Assembly (NCBI RefSeq): GCF_000973725.1
Contig: NZ_CP009621.1
Span: forward strand, 1,555,501 to 1,619,500
Source: Pontibacter korlensis
Lineage (GTDB): Bacteria; Bacteroidota; Bacteroidia; Cytophagales; Hymenobacteraceae
Reading direction: 5' to 3'
DNA: 64,000 nt
The number at the start of each line of letters is the position of its first letter. Position 1 is the first letter of the stretch. The translations under genes and the position numbers were made by a program. Positions 8,450 through 17,775 of this stretch are shown here, in pieces. Below the pieces are notes generated by a model, which made no database searches, was not told where the DNA came from, and worked only from the letters and a program-made list of their open reading frames with translations.

Positions 8450-8532
8450 TGATAGATACCTTCCAACTGTGGGCTTAGGTACAAAACGTACAAAAATTGC
8501 TAACTTCACACAAAACGAAGTTTAAGATATTC

Positions 8533-9072
8533 ATGCGAAATGCATACATAGCCGGGCTGATGATGGTCCTGATCTTCTTTGGCTTCGGCTGCAAACGAGA
8601 CATTAAAAATCCGGACGAAGAGGAGCGCTACACAGGCCCAACCATAGAGAACCACGACGTCACAACGCTGTACAGCGACTCGGCTAGGTTGCTGATTAAG
8701 CTGCAGGCGCCGGTGCAACAGGAGTTTGAGAGTGGCGATGGTGTTTTTCCGGAAGGCTTTTACGTGGAGTTTTACGATGAGCAGGGCCAACTGGAGTCGA
8801 CACTGAAGGGTAATTACGGCAAACAGGACCCTCGAAAGAGTTTGTACTACGCCAGGGGCAATGTGGTGGTAGATAACCTGAAGAAGAAAGAAAAGCTGGA
8901 GACAGAGGAGTTGTTCTGGGACCGTAATAAAGGTAAGATCTATACAGACAAATTTGTGAAAATTACCTCTCCAGAGGAAGTTCTGACAGGTGTGGGCCTA
9001 ACCGCCAACCAGGATATGTCGCGTTACTCTATCAAAAAGGTAACAGGTAAATTTAATTTTAGTGAAGAATGA
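8533..9072 (+). CDS. lptC: LPS export ABC transporter periplasmic protein LptC (lipoprotein form)
   Basis: LptC passes lipopolysaccharide from the LptBFG extractor to the LptA bridge. The 179-residue product starts with a signal peptide whose lipobox FGFGC puts the lipidated cysteine at residue 20. LptC of enterics keeps an uncleaved membrane anchor, while Bacteroidota versions are often annotated as lipoproteins. The rest is a beta-jellyroll LptC fold, with KSLYYARGNVVVDN and EELFWDRNKGKIYT as recognisable strands. ATG 8533 is preferred to an upstream TTG at 8497 because it places the signal peptide at the N-terminus. The next small gene overlaps its stop codon (ATGA). Confidence 0.85.
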   Translation: MRNAYIAGLMMVLIFFGFGCKRDIKNPDEEERYTGPTIENHDVTTLYSDSARLLIKLQAPVQQEFESGDGVFPEGFYVEFYDEQGQLESTLKGNYGKQDPRKSLYYARGNVVVDNLKKKEKLETEELFWDRNKGKIYTDKFVKITSPEEVLTGVGLTANQDMSRYSIKKVTGKFNFSEE

Positions 9073-9242
9073 ACCGAAGGCTCATTTATATAATTTTATT
9101 ATCGCTAGCCTTTGTGGCTATGGTAATAGGCGTACACCGCAGCATAGTAGAAGATGATATTGCAGGCAACTACTGGATCTTTATGATTGGGTTCGTGCTT
9201 TACATCCTTTACAGCTATGCCAGGAAAAAAGACCGCGCCTGA
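9069..9242 (+). CDS. small two-helix membrane protein (57 aa) between lptC and the CorC-like gene
   Basis: This open frame encodes 57 residues, MNRRLIYIILLSLAFVAMVIG onward, ending YARKKDRA. It overlaps the lptC stop as ATGA (9069-9072) and ends 20 nt before the next ATG, so it is placed as a coupled member of the operon. Two hydrophobic segments (about residues 5-22 and 34-50) are joined by a short acidic loop (SIVEDDIAGN). The positive C-terminal tail would put both ends in the cytoplasm. I do not recognise the family and assign no function. Confidence 0.7.
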   Translation: MNRRLIYIILLSLAFVAMVIGVHRSIVEDDIAGNYWIFMIGFVLYILYSYARKKDRA

Positions 9243-9262
9243 TTTTTTGTATCTGATATAAC

Positions 9263-10564
9263 ATGATAGACCCCAGTCAGATCATACTTTTGTGCGTAGC
9301 CCTGCTGTTCTCTGCCTTTTTCTCAGGCATTGAAATGGCGTTTATGGCCGCAAACAAGATCCAGATTGAGCTGAGCGAGAAAAATGGTGTGCTATCGGGG
9401 CGCATTTTGTGGCACCTGCTGCAACACCCGGCACGCCTGATGGGCACTGCCCTTATTGGTAATACACTGGCTCTGGTGCTATATGGCTTTGTAATTGCCG
9501 GAGTGCTGCACCAACTGCTAACAGTTTACCTGCCTGATCAGCTGCAGTTCAACCTGCTTATACTTTTGCTCCAGGTCTTTATTGCCTCTATAGTGGTGCT
9601 GCTTACTGCAGAGTTTCTGCCACGCAGCCTCTTTGCCATCAATCCCAACAAAATGCTGCAGGTGTTGGCTGTGCCCATCCTGCTAATGCACTACCTGCTA
9701 TGGCCGGTAGTATACCTGATTGTAGGGTTGAGCAAATGGGTAGCCGAGAAAGTATTTAAAATAGAGTTCTCTGAAGATAGGCCTGTTTTCGGTTTCACCG
9801 ACCTCAACGCTTTCATCAAGAACCGACTGTACCATCCGGAGCAGGAGCACGCCCCTGAGGTAGACCCACAGATCTTCCACAACGCACTGGAGTTTAAAAC
9901 GGTGAAGGTGCGCGAATGTATGGTACCTCGCACAGAGATAGAGGCTGTTGATGTGGAAGACTCGATTGAGGTGCTTCGGGAGGCCTTTGTTAGTACCGGG
10001 CATTCCAAGATCCTGGTTTACCAGGACAGCATCGATAATATTATCGGCTATTGTCATCAGCTTTCTATGTTCAAGCAGCCCCAGAGTATCAATGAAATTC
10101 TGGCTCCGGTAAGTATGGTGCCCGAGAGTATGCTGGCAAGTGAGTTGTTCGTGAAGTTTGTTTCGGAGCACCGCAGTGTGGCTGTTGTGTTGGATGAGTT
10201 TGGAGGTACCTCTGGCATAGTGACTGTAGAGGATGTAATAGAAGAGATCTTTGGCGAGATACAGGATGAGTACGACGTAAACGATGGGCTGCTGGAGCAG
10301 GTGGTGCCAAATAAGGGACTTTACATACTGAGCGCACGGCACGAGATAGACTACCTGAACGAAAAGTATGAGCTGGGCTTGCCCGAAGGCGACTATGAGA
10401 CATTGGGCGGACTGATCTTATCAGAGTTTGGGGAGATACCAACGCCGGGAGACAAAGTAGAGGTTCCGCCCTTCACCATCACGGTGCTCACCATGGATGA
10501 GAACCGTATCAACGCAGTAAAACTTCTAAAAAACACAGATTTTCAGGTAGATGCCAAAGGTTAA
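9263..10564 (+). CDS. hemolysin-family/CorC-type transporter with CNNM, tandem CBS and CorC_HlyC domains
   Basis: The 433-residue protein has an N-terminal CNNM/DUF21 membrane domain (about residues 1-190, four hydrophobic stretches), a CBS pair (about 210-330, with CMVPRTEIEAVDVEDSIEV and VVLDEFGGTSGIVTVEDVIEEIFGEI) and a C-terminal CorC_HlyC domain (about 345-425). Family members act in Mg2+/Co2+ efflux or membrane homeostasis; the GldE gliding protein of Bacteroidota has the same architecture. I cannot tell these roles apart here. It is part of the lptC operon by spacing. Confidence 0.88.
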   Translation: MIDPSQIILLCVALLFSAFFSGIEMAFMAANKIQIELSEKNGVLSGRILWHLLQHPARLMGTALIGNTLALVLYGFVIAGVLHQLLTVYLPDQLQFNLLILLLQVFIASIVVLLTAEFLPRSLFAINPNKMLQVLAVPILLMHYLLWPVVYLIVGLSKWVAEKVFKIEFSEDRPVFGFTDLNAFIKNRLYHPEQEHAPEVDPQIFHNALEFKTVKVRECMVPRTEIEAVDVEDSIEVLREAFVSTGHSKILVYQDSIDNIIGYCHQLSMFKQPQSINEILAPVSMVPESMLASELFVKFVSEHRSVAVVLDEFGGTSGIVTVEDVIEEIFGEIQDEYDVNDGLLEQVVPNKGLYILSARHEIDYLNEKYELGLPEGDYETLGGLILSEFGEIPTPGDKVEVPPFTITVLTMDENRINAVKLLKNTDFQVDAKG

Positions 10565-10639
10565 ACTGCTGTATAAAAATTTTGAATTTTAGCCCGATTA
10601 ACCTTATTTTGCACAATCCTTTTATAAGTTACATAAAGA

Positions 10640-12745
10640 ATGGCATTAATTAACAAGATTAGAGAGAAGTCTGGTTGGGCTGTAGGCGCCATTGCCATCG
10701 GGCTTGGTGTGTTTGTGGTAGGCGGCGACCTGCTAGGGCCAAACTCAAGGCTGCTGGGCAACGATGCAAATACAATAGGCGAAATAGCCGGTGAGGAGAT
10801 TGACTTCCAGGAATTTGATAATGTACTGCAGCAAGTAAAGGCTGACTACGAAAATCGTGTAGGCCGTGCCGCTACTGAAGGCGAACTGGCTATGCTGCGC
10901 GAGCAGGCTTGGAACCAGCTAATCTTTAAGATTGCCCTACAAAAGGAATTTGACCGCCTGGGCCTGAAGGTAACAGACGAAGAACTGGCCGACATGGTAC
11001 AGGGTAATAACATACACCCAGCGGTAATGCAGGCATTTGCCAATCCGCAAACCGGTGAGTTTGACCGCAGCCAGGTGGTGCAGTATCTGCAGAACCTAGA
11101 TCAGACTGGCACTCGCCCAATGTGGGTTAGCTTTGAGCAAAGTATTGCCGAAGACCGTCTGCAAAGCAAGTACGCGAACCTGCTAAGCAAAACTGTGTAC
11201 GTAACAAGTGCTGAGGCGAAGAACTTCTATCAGGCACAGAATGCTGCAGCTAGTTTGAAAGTTCTGTTCGTGCCTTATGATGCTATTTCAGATTCTGCCA
11301 TTGCAGTAACTGATGCCCAGCTAAAGGACTACTACGAGCGTAATAAAGAGCTTTATAAAGTAGAGGCTGGCCGTACTATCGAGTTTGTAACCATTCCGGT
11401 ATCAGCCTCCAAAGAAGACAGCACCTACTATAACGAAGAAATTTCCACAATCAAAGAGCAGTTCGCTAGCGCGACAAACGACTCTGCTTTTGTGAATGCA
11501 AATTCTGATGTGCCTTTCAATGGTACTTATGTTACTCCTGGTCAATTGCCAGAGGATCTGCGTAAGGAACTGCCGTTGCAGGAGGGTAAAGTATACGGCC
11601 CATACACCAGCGGTAGTACTGTAGCGCTTTTCAAAGTGGTAGATGCTAAGGAGTCTGATAAGAATGCTGCCAGAGCAAGCCACATCCTAATCCGCCCTGA
11701 GAACGATACCCCAGAAGCTAAGGCAGCTGCTAAGGCTAAAGCTCAGGACGTACTGAATCAAATTAAGAACGGTGCTGACTTTGCGCAGTTGGCAGTGCAG
11801 CATGGTTCGGACGGTACTGCCTCTCGTGGTGGTGATCTGGGCTGGTTCCCTGAAGGGCAAATGGTTCCTGAGTTCGAAAAAGCTGTTTTTGGATTCAATG
11901 GGAAAGGCCTTCTGCCAAACCTGGTTGAGACAGAGTATGGTTACCACATTGTAAAGGTAACAGAGCCTAAAACAAAAGAAACTTACAAAATTGCTTCTAT
12001 AGAGCGTACCATCGAGCCGAGTGAATCTACTCGTGATGCCGCCTATGCCGTTGCTGACGAGCTAGCTGGTACAAGCGGTAGCACAGAGGAATTCCGTAAG
12101 AATCTTGAGGCGAACAAATCTCTTGTAAAAGAGGAAGCAGCAAATATTGGTAAAAACCAGGTACTGGTAAATAACCTGTCAAGCGCACGTGAGCTTGTGC
12201 GTTGGGCTTACGCTAAAGACACTGAAATAGGCGATGTGTCTCCAGTGTTTGAAATCGAGGACCAGTTCGTGGTAGCTACTCTTACAGGTAAGCGGGAAAA
12301 AGGCTATGCCTCTATCGGAAATGTACGCGATGAGCTGACTGCTGCCGTGCGTGACGAGCTGAAAGCACAGCAGATTATTGAGAAACTAAAAGGCCAGAAA
12401 GGCTCATTAGATCAGATTGCTTCTGCATACGGTTCCGATGCCATTGTAAGAACAGCTGATAACGTAACTTTTGCTTCTGCATCTATACCAGGAATTGGTA
12501 TCGAGCCAGTGGCAGTAGGTAAAGCGTTCGGCTTGAAGCAAGGCGGCCGTACTGCTCCGTTCGAAGGACAGGGTGGTGTGCTGATGGTAGAGTTGATAAG
12601 CTTAAATGCTGCTCCTGAAATTGATGATTTCTCTAACGTGAAGCAGCAGATACTGACAACACGTACCAGCCGTGCCGAGACTAGTGCTTTCGAGGCCATC
12701 AAAGAAAAAGCTGAGATTGTAGATAACCGTGTACGCTTCTTCTAA
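10640..12745 (+). CDS. PpiD-like periplasmic folding factor with peptidylprolyl isomerase domain
   Basis: The 701-residue protein has one membrane anchor near residues 12-33, a SurA_N-like region in about 45-200 (EIAGEEIDFQEFDNVLQQV), and a parvulin-type PPIase domain at about 345-440 (ARASHILIRPEN, GADFAQLAVQHGSDGTASRGGDLGWF, TEYGYHIVKV). This is the PpiD architecture: an inner-membrane-anchored chaperone at the exit of the Sec translocon assisting outer membrane and secreted proteins. The downstream part may be a second, degenerate parvulin domain. A terminator follows the gene. PpiD/SurA assignments overlap; the membrane anchor favours PpiD. Confidence 0.9.
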   Translation: MALINKIREKSGWAVGAIAIGLGVFVVGGDLLGPNSRLLGNDANTIGEIAGEEIDFQEFDNVLQQVKADYENRVGRAATEGELAMLREQAWNQLIFKIALQKEFDRLGLKVTDEELADMVQGNNIHPAVMQAFANPQTGEFDRSQVVQYLQNLDQTGTRPMWVSFEQSIAEDRLQSKYANLLSKTVYVTSAEAKNFYQAQNAAASLKVLFVPYDAISDSAIAVTDAQLKDYYERNKELYKVEAGRTIEFVTIPVSASKEDSTYYNEEISTIKEQFASATNDSAFVNANSDVPFNGTYVTPGQLPEDLRKELPLQEGKVYGPYTSGSTVALFKVVDAKESDKNAARASHILIRPENDTPEAKAAAKAKAQDVLNQIKNGADFAQLAVQHGSDGTASRGGDLGWFPEGQMVPEFEKAVFGFNGKGLLPNLVETEYGYHIVKVTEPKTKETYKIASIERTIEPSESTRDAAYAVADELAGTSGSTEEFRKNLEANKSLVKEEAANIGKNQVLVNNLSSARELVRWAYAKDTEIGDVSPVFEIEDQFVVATLTGKREKGYASIGNVRDELTAAVRDELKAQQIIEKLKGQKGSLDQIASAYGSDAIVRTADNVTFASASIPGIGIEPVAVGKAFGLKQGGRTAPFEGQGGVLMVELISLNAAPEIDDFSNVKQQILTTRTSRAETSAFEAIKEKAEIVDNRVRFF

Positions 12746-12767
12746 GCTTCGGTAATCATTTCATATG

Positions 12768-12802
12768 AAAGAGCCACTCCCACAAGAGTGGCTCTTTTTA
12801 TT
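12768..12802 (+). terminator. terminator after the PpiD-like gene
   Basis: AAAGAGCCACTC (12768-12779) and GAGTGGCTCTTT (12786-12797) pair perfectly over 12 bp around a 6-nt loop and are followed by TTTATTT. Confidence 0.9.
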
Positions 12803-12932
12803 TAAGAGGTAAGAGGTTTACAACTGCTTTGCTCCACTAGATTAACCAGCTAAAAACAAACTGATTCTGTATATTCATAGTTAAGAAGAAAGACATACAG
12901 AGAACTGTCGTCTTATCGTTAAAAAGAAAACT

Positions 12933-14750
12933 ATGTGCAGGAACATACTCTATACTTTAATGCTCTCGCTAATGGTGCTGATAGCAGCACCAGTGGCTAA
13001 GGCGCAGCAGCAGGACCTGGAACTGGCACGGCAGTATTTTAGCCAGGGCGATTATACAAAAGCAGAGGAGCTGTACGGGAAGTTGATTGACAATCAGCGG
13101 CTGTTTCATGCTGTATACCCCGATTACCTGAAAACACTGCTGGCCCAGCGCAACTATAAGGAGGCCGAGAAGCTGGTTAAGAAAACAATCAAGCGTTTTC
13201 CAGGCAATCCAAGTTTCGAGATAGACCTGGGGTTAGTATATCAGGCGTCAGGCAATAAAGCTGCTGCTGAAAAACAGTTTGATAAGCTGTTAGAAACAAT
13301 GAACTCTGAAGCGGTTGTAGTGGTAGCCAATGCGTTCATGCAGAACGACCTGTTCGATTACGCTGAAAAAGCCTACCTGCGTGGCCGCCAGGTCAGCAAA
13401 GATCCTACTTCTTATACCAGGCCCCTTATTGCGCTGTATGCCTACAGGCAGAAGACAGATAAGCTGATACCTGAGGTGCTGAACCTGTTGCAGGAGAACG
13501 AGAGTGAGCTAGGGTATGTACAGAGTAGGTTGCAGAACAGTATACAAGAGGAAGAGAATCATGACCTCCTCGAAAAAGAGCTCATACTGCGTGTGCAGCA
13601 GAATCCGGATAAGCTGTCTTACAACGAAATGCTTATCTGGCTCTATATTCAGCGGAAGGACTTCTACAGTGCTTTGATGCAGGCAAGGGCAGTAGATAAG
13701 CGTACACGCAGCGGCGGCACACGTGTGATGGAGTTGGGTGCAATCAGCTTGAAGAATAACGATTACCAAGGAGCTATTGAGGCATTTCAGTATATCGTAG
13801 AGGAGTATCCGGACGGGCCGTATTACCTGGTGGCGCGGCAGCGGCTGATAAATGCCCGCGAGGAGCAGGTAGAAAATACCTTTCCGATAGATAAAGAAAA
13901 AATACAGGCGCTAATTACTGACTATGAGGCACTGCTAAACGAAGTAGGACGTCGGCCAGAAACAGTGGAAGTGCTGCAGCACATGGCCGGTCTGTACGCC
14001 TTCCATCTTGATGAGAAGGAGAAGGCTATAGTCCTGCTACAGGAGGCTATTGCCATGCCACGAGCTAACCCAAGTCTGGTAGCAGACAGCAAGCTTACCC
14101 TTGGCGACATCTACCTACTGAAGGGGGAGCCGTGGGAAAGTACACTACTGTACTCACAGGTAGAGAAATCGCATAAGGAGACTCCTGTAGGGCATGAGGC
14201 TAAGCTGCGCAACGCACGCCTGAACTACTACAAAGGAGACTTTGAGCTTGCTCAGGCGCATCTGGATATCTTAAAAATGGCTACCAGCCGTGAAATAGCC
14301 AACGATGCCATGGACCTGAGCCTTCTGATTACAGATAATACTGGTTTGGACACCTCTACTGTAGCGATGGAGGAGTACGCAACCATTGACCTGCTCATTT
14401 TCCAGAACAAGCTTCCAGAGGCTTTAACCGCACTGGATGGTATGTTGCAAAAATATCCTGGCCATAGCCTGACAGATGAGATATACTTTCAGAAAGCAAG
14501 TATACATGAGCGAATGGGAGATTTTAACCTGGCAGTAGATAACCTTCAGAAGATAGTAGGAAACCCGCAGTATGACATTTTGAGTGATGATGCCTTGTAC
14601 CGTATGGCCTATATTTATGAGGAAAACCTGAAGGATACGGAGAAGGCCCAACAGCTGTACAACGAGTTGCTGGTTAAGCACCAGGGTAGTATTTACGCGG
14701 CAGAGGCCAGAAAACGCTTCCGGAATTTGCGCGGCGATAAGCTGAACTAA
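12933..14750 (+). CDS. exported tetratricopeptide repeat protein
   Basis: The 605-residue protein has a Sec signal peptide of about 24 residues (MCRNILYTLMLSLMVLIAAP, ending AKAQQQ) and then many TPR units from the N-terminus (YFSQGDYTKAEELYGKLI, NYKEAEKLVKKTIKRFPGNP) to the C-terminus (DTEKAQQLYNELLVKHQGS). No lipobox or catalytic domain is seen. TPR solenoids of this size act as protein-binding scaffolds in the Bacteroidota periplasm or outer membrane. It is monocistronic. Function is otherwise unassigned. Confidence 0.8.
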   Translation: MCRNILYTLMLSLMVLIAAPVAKAQQQDLELARQYFSQGDYTKAEELYGKLIDNQRLFHAVYPDYLKTLLAQRNYKEAEKLVKKTIKRFPGNPSFEIDLGLVYQASGNKAAAEKQFDKLLETMNSEAVVVVANAFMQNDLFDYAEKAYLRGRQVSKDPTSYTRPLIALYAYRQKTDKLIPEVLNLLQENESELGYVQSRLQNSIQEEENHDLLEKELILRVQQNPDKLSYNEMLIWLYIQRKDFYSALMQARAVDKRTRSGGTRVMELGAISLKNNDYQGAIEAFQYIVEEYPDGPYYLVARQRLINAREEQVENTFPIDKEKIQALITDYEALLNEVGRRPETVEVLQHMAGLYAFHLDEKEKAIVLLQEAIAMPRANPSLVADSKLTLGDIYLLKGEPWESTLLYSQVEKSHKETPVGHEAKLRNARLNYYKGDFELAQAHLDILKMATSREIANDAMDLSLLITDNTGLDTSTVAMEEYATIDLLIFQNKLPEALTALDGMLQKYPGHSLTDEIYFQKASIHERMGDFNLAVDNLQKIVGNPQYDILSDDALYRMAYIYEENLKDTEKAQQLYNELLVKHQGSIYAAEARKRFRNLRGDKLN

Positions 14751-14951
14751 GCTACCTGCTTAGGAAAAGAAAATAAAAAGGAAGAGTATAAAAAGGAGGA
14801 AGAACCCATACATGATCAGGTCCAGCGAATAATTTTTATACTTTCTGAAAATTTCTCTGAATCGTTTCACCTCTAGCCCTGTTAATCAGACAAAAGTAGG
14901 AAAATAACCGTGAAGGCAAATAGCACGGCAGGCGGTGCTGTTTAATTTAGT

Positions 14952-14959
14952 TACCTTTG
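14952..14959 (+). promoter_or_regulatory. -7 element upstream of recJ
   Basis: TACCTTTG matches the consensus -7 box; no convincing TTG is found at the -33 spacing. The leader to ATG 14991 would be about 20-25 nt. Confidence 0.45.
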
Positions 14960-14990
14960 CGACAGAACAAGTGTAGTGCAGAAAGAGTTT

Positions 14991-16697
14991 ATGGAGAAAA
15001 GGTGGGTCATTAGCCAGGAGGCACCGGCAGAAGTTGTGCAGCAACTTTCAGAGGAGCTGAAGATTAGCTCTACTTTAGCTTCTATACTTTGCCAGCGCAG
15101 CATCTGCACCTTCGAAGAAGCAAAGCACTTTTTCCGCCCCTCTCTGCAGGACCTTCACGACCCATTTCTGATGAAGGATATGGGCAAGGCTGTAAACCGC
15201 CTGAACGAGGCCCTGCACCGCAACGAAAGGATACTAGTCTACGGAGATTACGATGTAGATGGTACTACCTCTGTAGCACTAATGTATGGTTTCCTGCGCA
15301 ACTATACTTCCAGCATCGACTTTTACATTCCAGACAGATATAAGGAAGGCTATGGTGTATCAAGCCAGGGTATAGATTGGGCTGCCGAAAACGGATTCAC
15401 GCTCATTGTTAGCCTTGACTGTGGTATCAAGTCTGCTGATAAGGTGGCTTATGCCTCTGAGAAAGGGATTGACTTTATCATTTGCGATCATCACTTACCT
15501 GACGATGATATTCCTCGGGCTGTGGCTGTGCTAGACCCTAAGCAAGTAGATTGCCCTTACCCATACAAGGAGCTTTCCGGGTGTGGGGTAGGCTTTAAGC
15601 TGCTGCAGGCTTTCTGTACGCAAAACGACATTGCTCAGGAAGAGGTTTATAAGCTGCTGGACCTGCTGGTAGTAAGTATAGCCGCAGACATTGTGCCTAT
15701 TACTGGAGAAAATCGCATTCTGGCTTATTATGGGTTGCAGCACCTGAACGGGCCACAACCCATGCGTCCGGGGCTGGATGCTCTGAAAGAGCTGGCAGAT
15801 ATCCGTAGCGAGATGGACATAACCAGCATTGTGTTCGGCTTTGCGCCGCGTATTAACGCCGCAGGGCGTATGGGAGATGCCAAGAACTCGGTGCGTATGT
15901 TATTGGCTCAGACGAAGGAGGAGGCTTTCAAGATGGCCGATATCATCAATGAGTCAAACAAGGCCCGCCGCGACAAGGACAGCAACATAACCAAAGAGGC
16001 CTTGCAGATGATTGAGCAGGATGATTTCTTGCGCACAGCAAACTCAACCGTGCTTTTTAAAGAGACCTGGCACAAAGGTGTGATCGGTATTGTGGCCTCC
16101 CGCTGTATAGAGCACTACTACCGCCCCACCATCATACTTACCCAGTCTAACGGGAAAGCTTCCGGCTCTGCCAGGTCAGTACACGGTTTTAACGTACACA
16201 ATGCCATTGAGAGCTGTTCAGACCTTCTGGAGCAGTTCGGAGGGCATATGTATGCTGCAGGCTTAACTTTGCCAGTAGAGAACATTCCGGCCTTCAGAAA
16301 GCGCTTTGAAGAGGTGGTAGCCAGCACCATTACGGCTGAGCAGAAAATACCGCAGATCGAAATTGACGCACCGCTCCAGCTGAAACAAATAACCCGCAAC
16401 TTCTATAACATAGTGCGGCAGATGGAGCCGTTTGGTCCAGGAAATATGCGCCCAGTATTCGTGTCGGAGTGTGTTTATGATACCGGGAGCGTACGCGTAG
16501 TAGGTGATTCACACCTGAAACTGCGCCTTACGCAGGACGGCTTTTACAGCATCGATGCTATTGGTTTTGGCCTCGGCGATTACTACGATCGCATTAGCAA
16601 AGGTATCCCATTTGATGTGTGCTACACCATAGAGGAAAACATTTTCCGGGGCGTTATTACACTGCAGTTACGCATTAAAGACATTCGCATACAATAA
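14991..16697 (+). CDS. recJ: single-stranded-DNA-specific exonuclease RecJ
   Basis: RecJ is the 5'-3' ssDNA exonuclease of recombinational and mismatch repair. The 568-residue protein has the DHH phosphoesterase motifs GDYDVDG at 85-91 and DHH at 166-168, the later motif SLDCGIKS between them, and the C-terminal DHHA1 segment with GGHMYAAGLTL near 417. Length fits the family. A GTG at 14976 lies in frame, but the ATG at 14991 with MEKRWVISQEA is the more usual N-terminus and keeps a sensible leader after the TACCTTTG box. Terminator follows. Confidence 0.95.
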   Translation: MEKRWVISQEAPAEVVQQLSEELKISSTLASILCQRSICTFEEAKHFFRPSLQDLHDPFLMKDMGKAVNRLNEALHRNERILVYGDYDVDGTTSVALMYGFLRNYTSSIDFYIPDRYKEGYGVSSQGIDWAAENGFTLIVSLDCGIKSADKVAYASEKGIDFIICDHHLPDDDIPRAVAVLDPKQVDCPYPYKELSGCGVGFKLLQAFCTQNDIAQEEVYKLLDLLVVSIAADIVPITGENRILAYYGLQHLNGPQPMRPGLDALKELADIRSEMDITSIVFGFAPRINAAGRMGDAKNSVRMLLAQTKEEAFKMADIINESNKARRDKDSNITKEALQMIEQDDFLRTANSTVLFKETWHKGVIGIVASRCIEHYYRPTIILTQSNGKASGSARSVHGFNVHNAIESCSDLLEQFGGHMYAAGLTLPVENIPAFRKRFEEVVASTITAEQKIPQIEIDAPLQLKQITRNFYNIVRQMEPFGPGNMRPVFVSECVYDTGSVRVVGDSHLKLRLTQDGFYSIDAIGFGLGDYYDRISKGIPFDVCYTIEENIFRGVITLQLRIKDIRIQ

Positions 16698-16700
16698 GAG

Positions 16701-16724
16701 AGGCTCCTTTTCGGGAGCCTTTCT
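16701..16724 (+). terminator. terminator after recJ
   Basis: AGGCTCC and GGAGCCT form a 7-bp stem with a 6-nt loop (16701-16720), followed by TTCTTATT. Confidence 0.75.
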
Positions 16725-16748
16725 TATTAGTTATAAAGTACATGAAGT

Positions 16749-17573
16749 CTACGGCAGTGGCTGATGGTGCTTTAACTGCGTCAGCGGGCTTGAGTAGTCG
16801 AAATGCTGGGCAGTAAGCTCTGGCAAGCACAGTTGGGTGAGCTGTTCAAAGCTGCCGGCAAAAAAGTTGATGTCTACGGCCGAGTTTATGCCAGCAACAG
16901 AGCCACGGTCGGTAAACTGCCAAAACATCCAGCTGTCGGTGTGGTGTATCTCAGGCTTTACATCGCTGTAGCGGGCAATCCAGAAATGATACTCCGGGAA
17001 GTGGCCCTTCAGGTAGCGGCGATAATAATTTTGACCTGTGTAGATAATCGGGCGCACGCCATAGTGAGCTGTAACTGCCTCCAGCCAAGCACGAACGTCC
17101 TTACGCAGCTGCTCCGGGCTTACAGTTCTGTCTGTCACTTCTAAGTCCAATACAGGCGGCAGGTCCCCTGATTCCAGCGTAACAGTGCTAGTAAACAGCT
17201 TTACTTGCTCTGCTACCGGAATCTCCGGCTTATAGAAATGATAGGCACCGCGCTTGATGCCATGGCGCTTCGTCTCTTCCCAGTTGCGGGCAAAAAACGG
17301 GTCCAGCCTATAATCGCCTTCTGTAGCCTTAATGAAAGCAAAAGACACCTGCGATTCGCTCACCATGGTCCAGTTTACTTCTTTCTGCCATCTAGATACA
17401 TCAATGCCCTTAACAACAGTAGAAGAGCTGCTGTTGCTGCTATTTTCGGATGAAGCAACTTTAGGGTCGTTGTCATCAGTACCCGTAGGTGCTGCAACGG
17501 CTATACTGCTACAGACTAGCAGCCCTGAAAAGGCAAGCCTCCGGCAAGTTGAAAGAAGTAAACGTACTGTCAT
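16749..17573 (-). CDS. glycoside hydrolase family 25 lysozyme-like protein, exported
   Basis: GH25 muramidases cut the MurNAc-GlcNAc bond of peptidoglycan. From the ATG at 17573 the 274-residue product has a signal peptide (RLAFSGLLVCSSIAVAA), a Ser/Asn-rich linker (residues 36-52), then the GH25 barrel: KGIDVSRWQ at 55-63 with catalytic-region Asp58, VLDLEV at 141-146 holding the catalytic Asp/Glu pair, and WMFWQFTDRG near the C-terminus. An upstream in-frame ATG at 17639 would give a 22-residue extension that hides the signal peptide. The gene ends with a tail rich in His/Pro/Leu. Likely role is wall remodelling. Confidence 0.9.
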   Translation of the reverse strand: MTVRLLLSTCRRLAFSGLLVCSSIAVAAPTGTDDNDPKVASSENSSNSSSSTVVKGIDVSRWQKEVNWTMVSESQVSFAFIKATEGDYRLDPFFARNWEETKRHGIKRGAYHFYKPEIPVAEQVKLFTSTVTLESGDLPPVLDLEVTDRTVSPEQLRKDVRAWLEAVTAHYGVRPIIYTGQNYYRRYLKGHFPEYHFWIARYSDVKPEIHHTDSWMFWQFTDRGSVAGINSAVDINFFAGSFEQLTQLCLPELTAQHFDYSSPLTQLKHHQPLP

Positions 17574-17716
17574 AAAGTAAGTAAGGTTGTGTAGATTGTA
17601 AGCGTGTATCAAATTAATTATTAATCTCGCATTAGACAATACCTGATTACAAGGATTATATACTTTATTTAATTTTTATTAATAGTAAGCTTCTAATATA
17701 CAAGAAGTTTACAGCT

Positions 17717-17756
17717 AAGCCTGCTAACTGGCACACACGTTGCAGGATGCAGGCTT
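17717..17756 (+). other. 8-bp inverted repeat upstream of lptB
   Basis: AAGCCTGC at 17717-17724 and GCAGGCTT at 17749-17756 pair over a 24-nt loop, close to the lptB start. It could fold in the leader mRNA; no protein-binding site or attenuator signature is recognisable. Confidence 0.3.
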
Positions 17757-17775
17757 TATGCGTAATTTAGCCACA

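Noticed and set aside
14976..14990. GTG start for recJ
   Set aside because: ATG 14991 begins the normal N-terminus, and the GTG adds five residues with no support.
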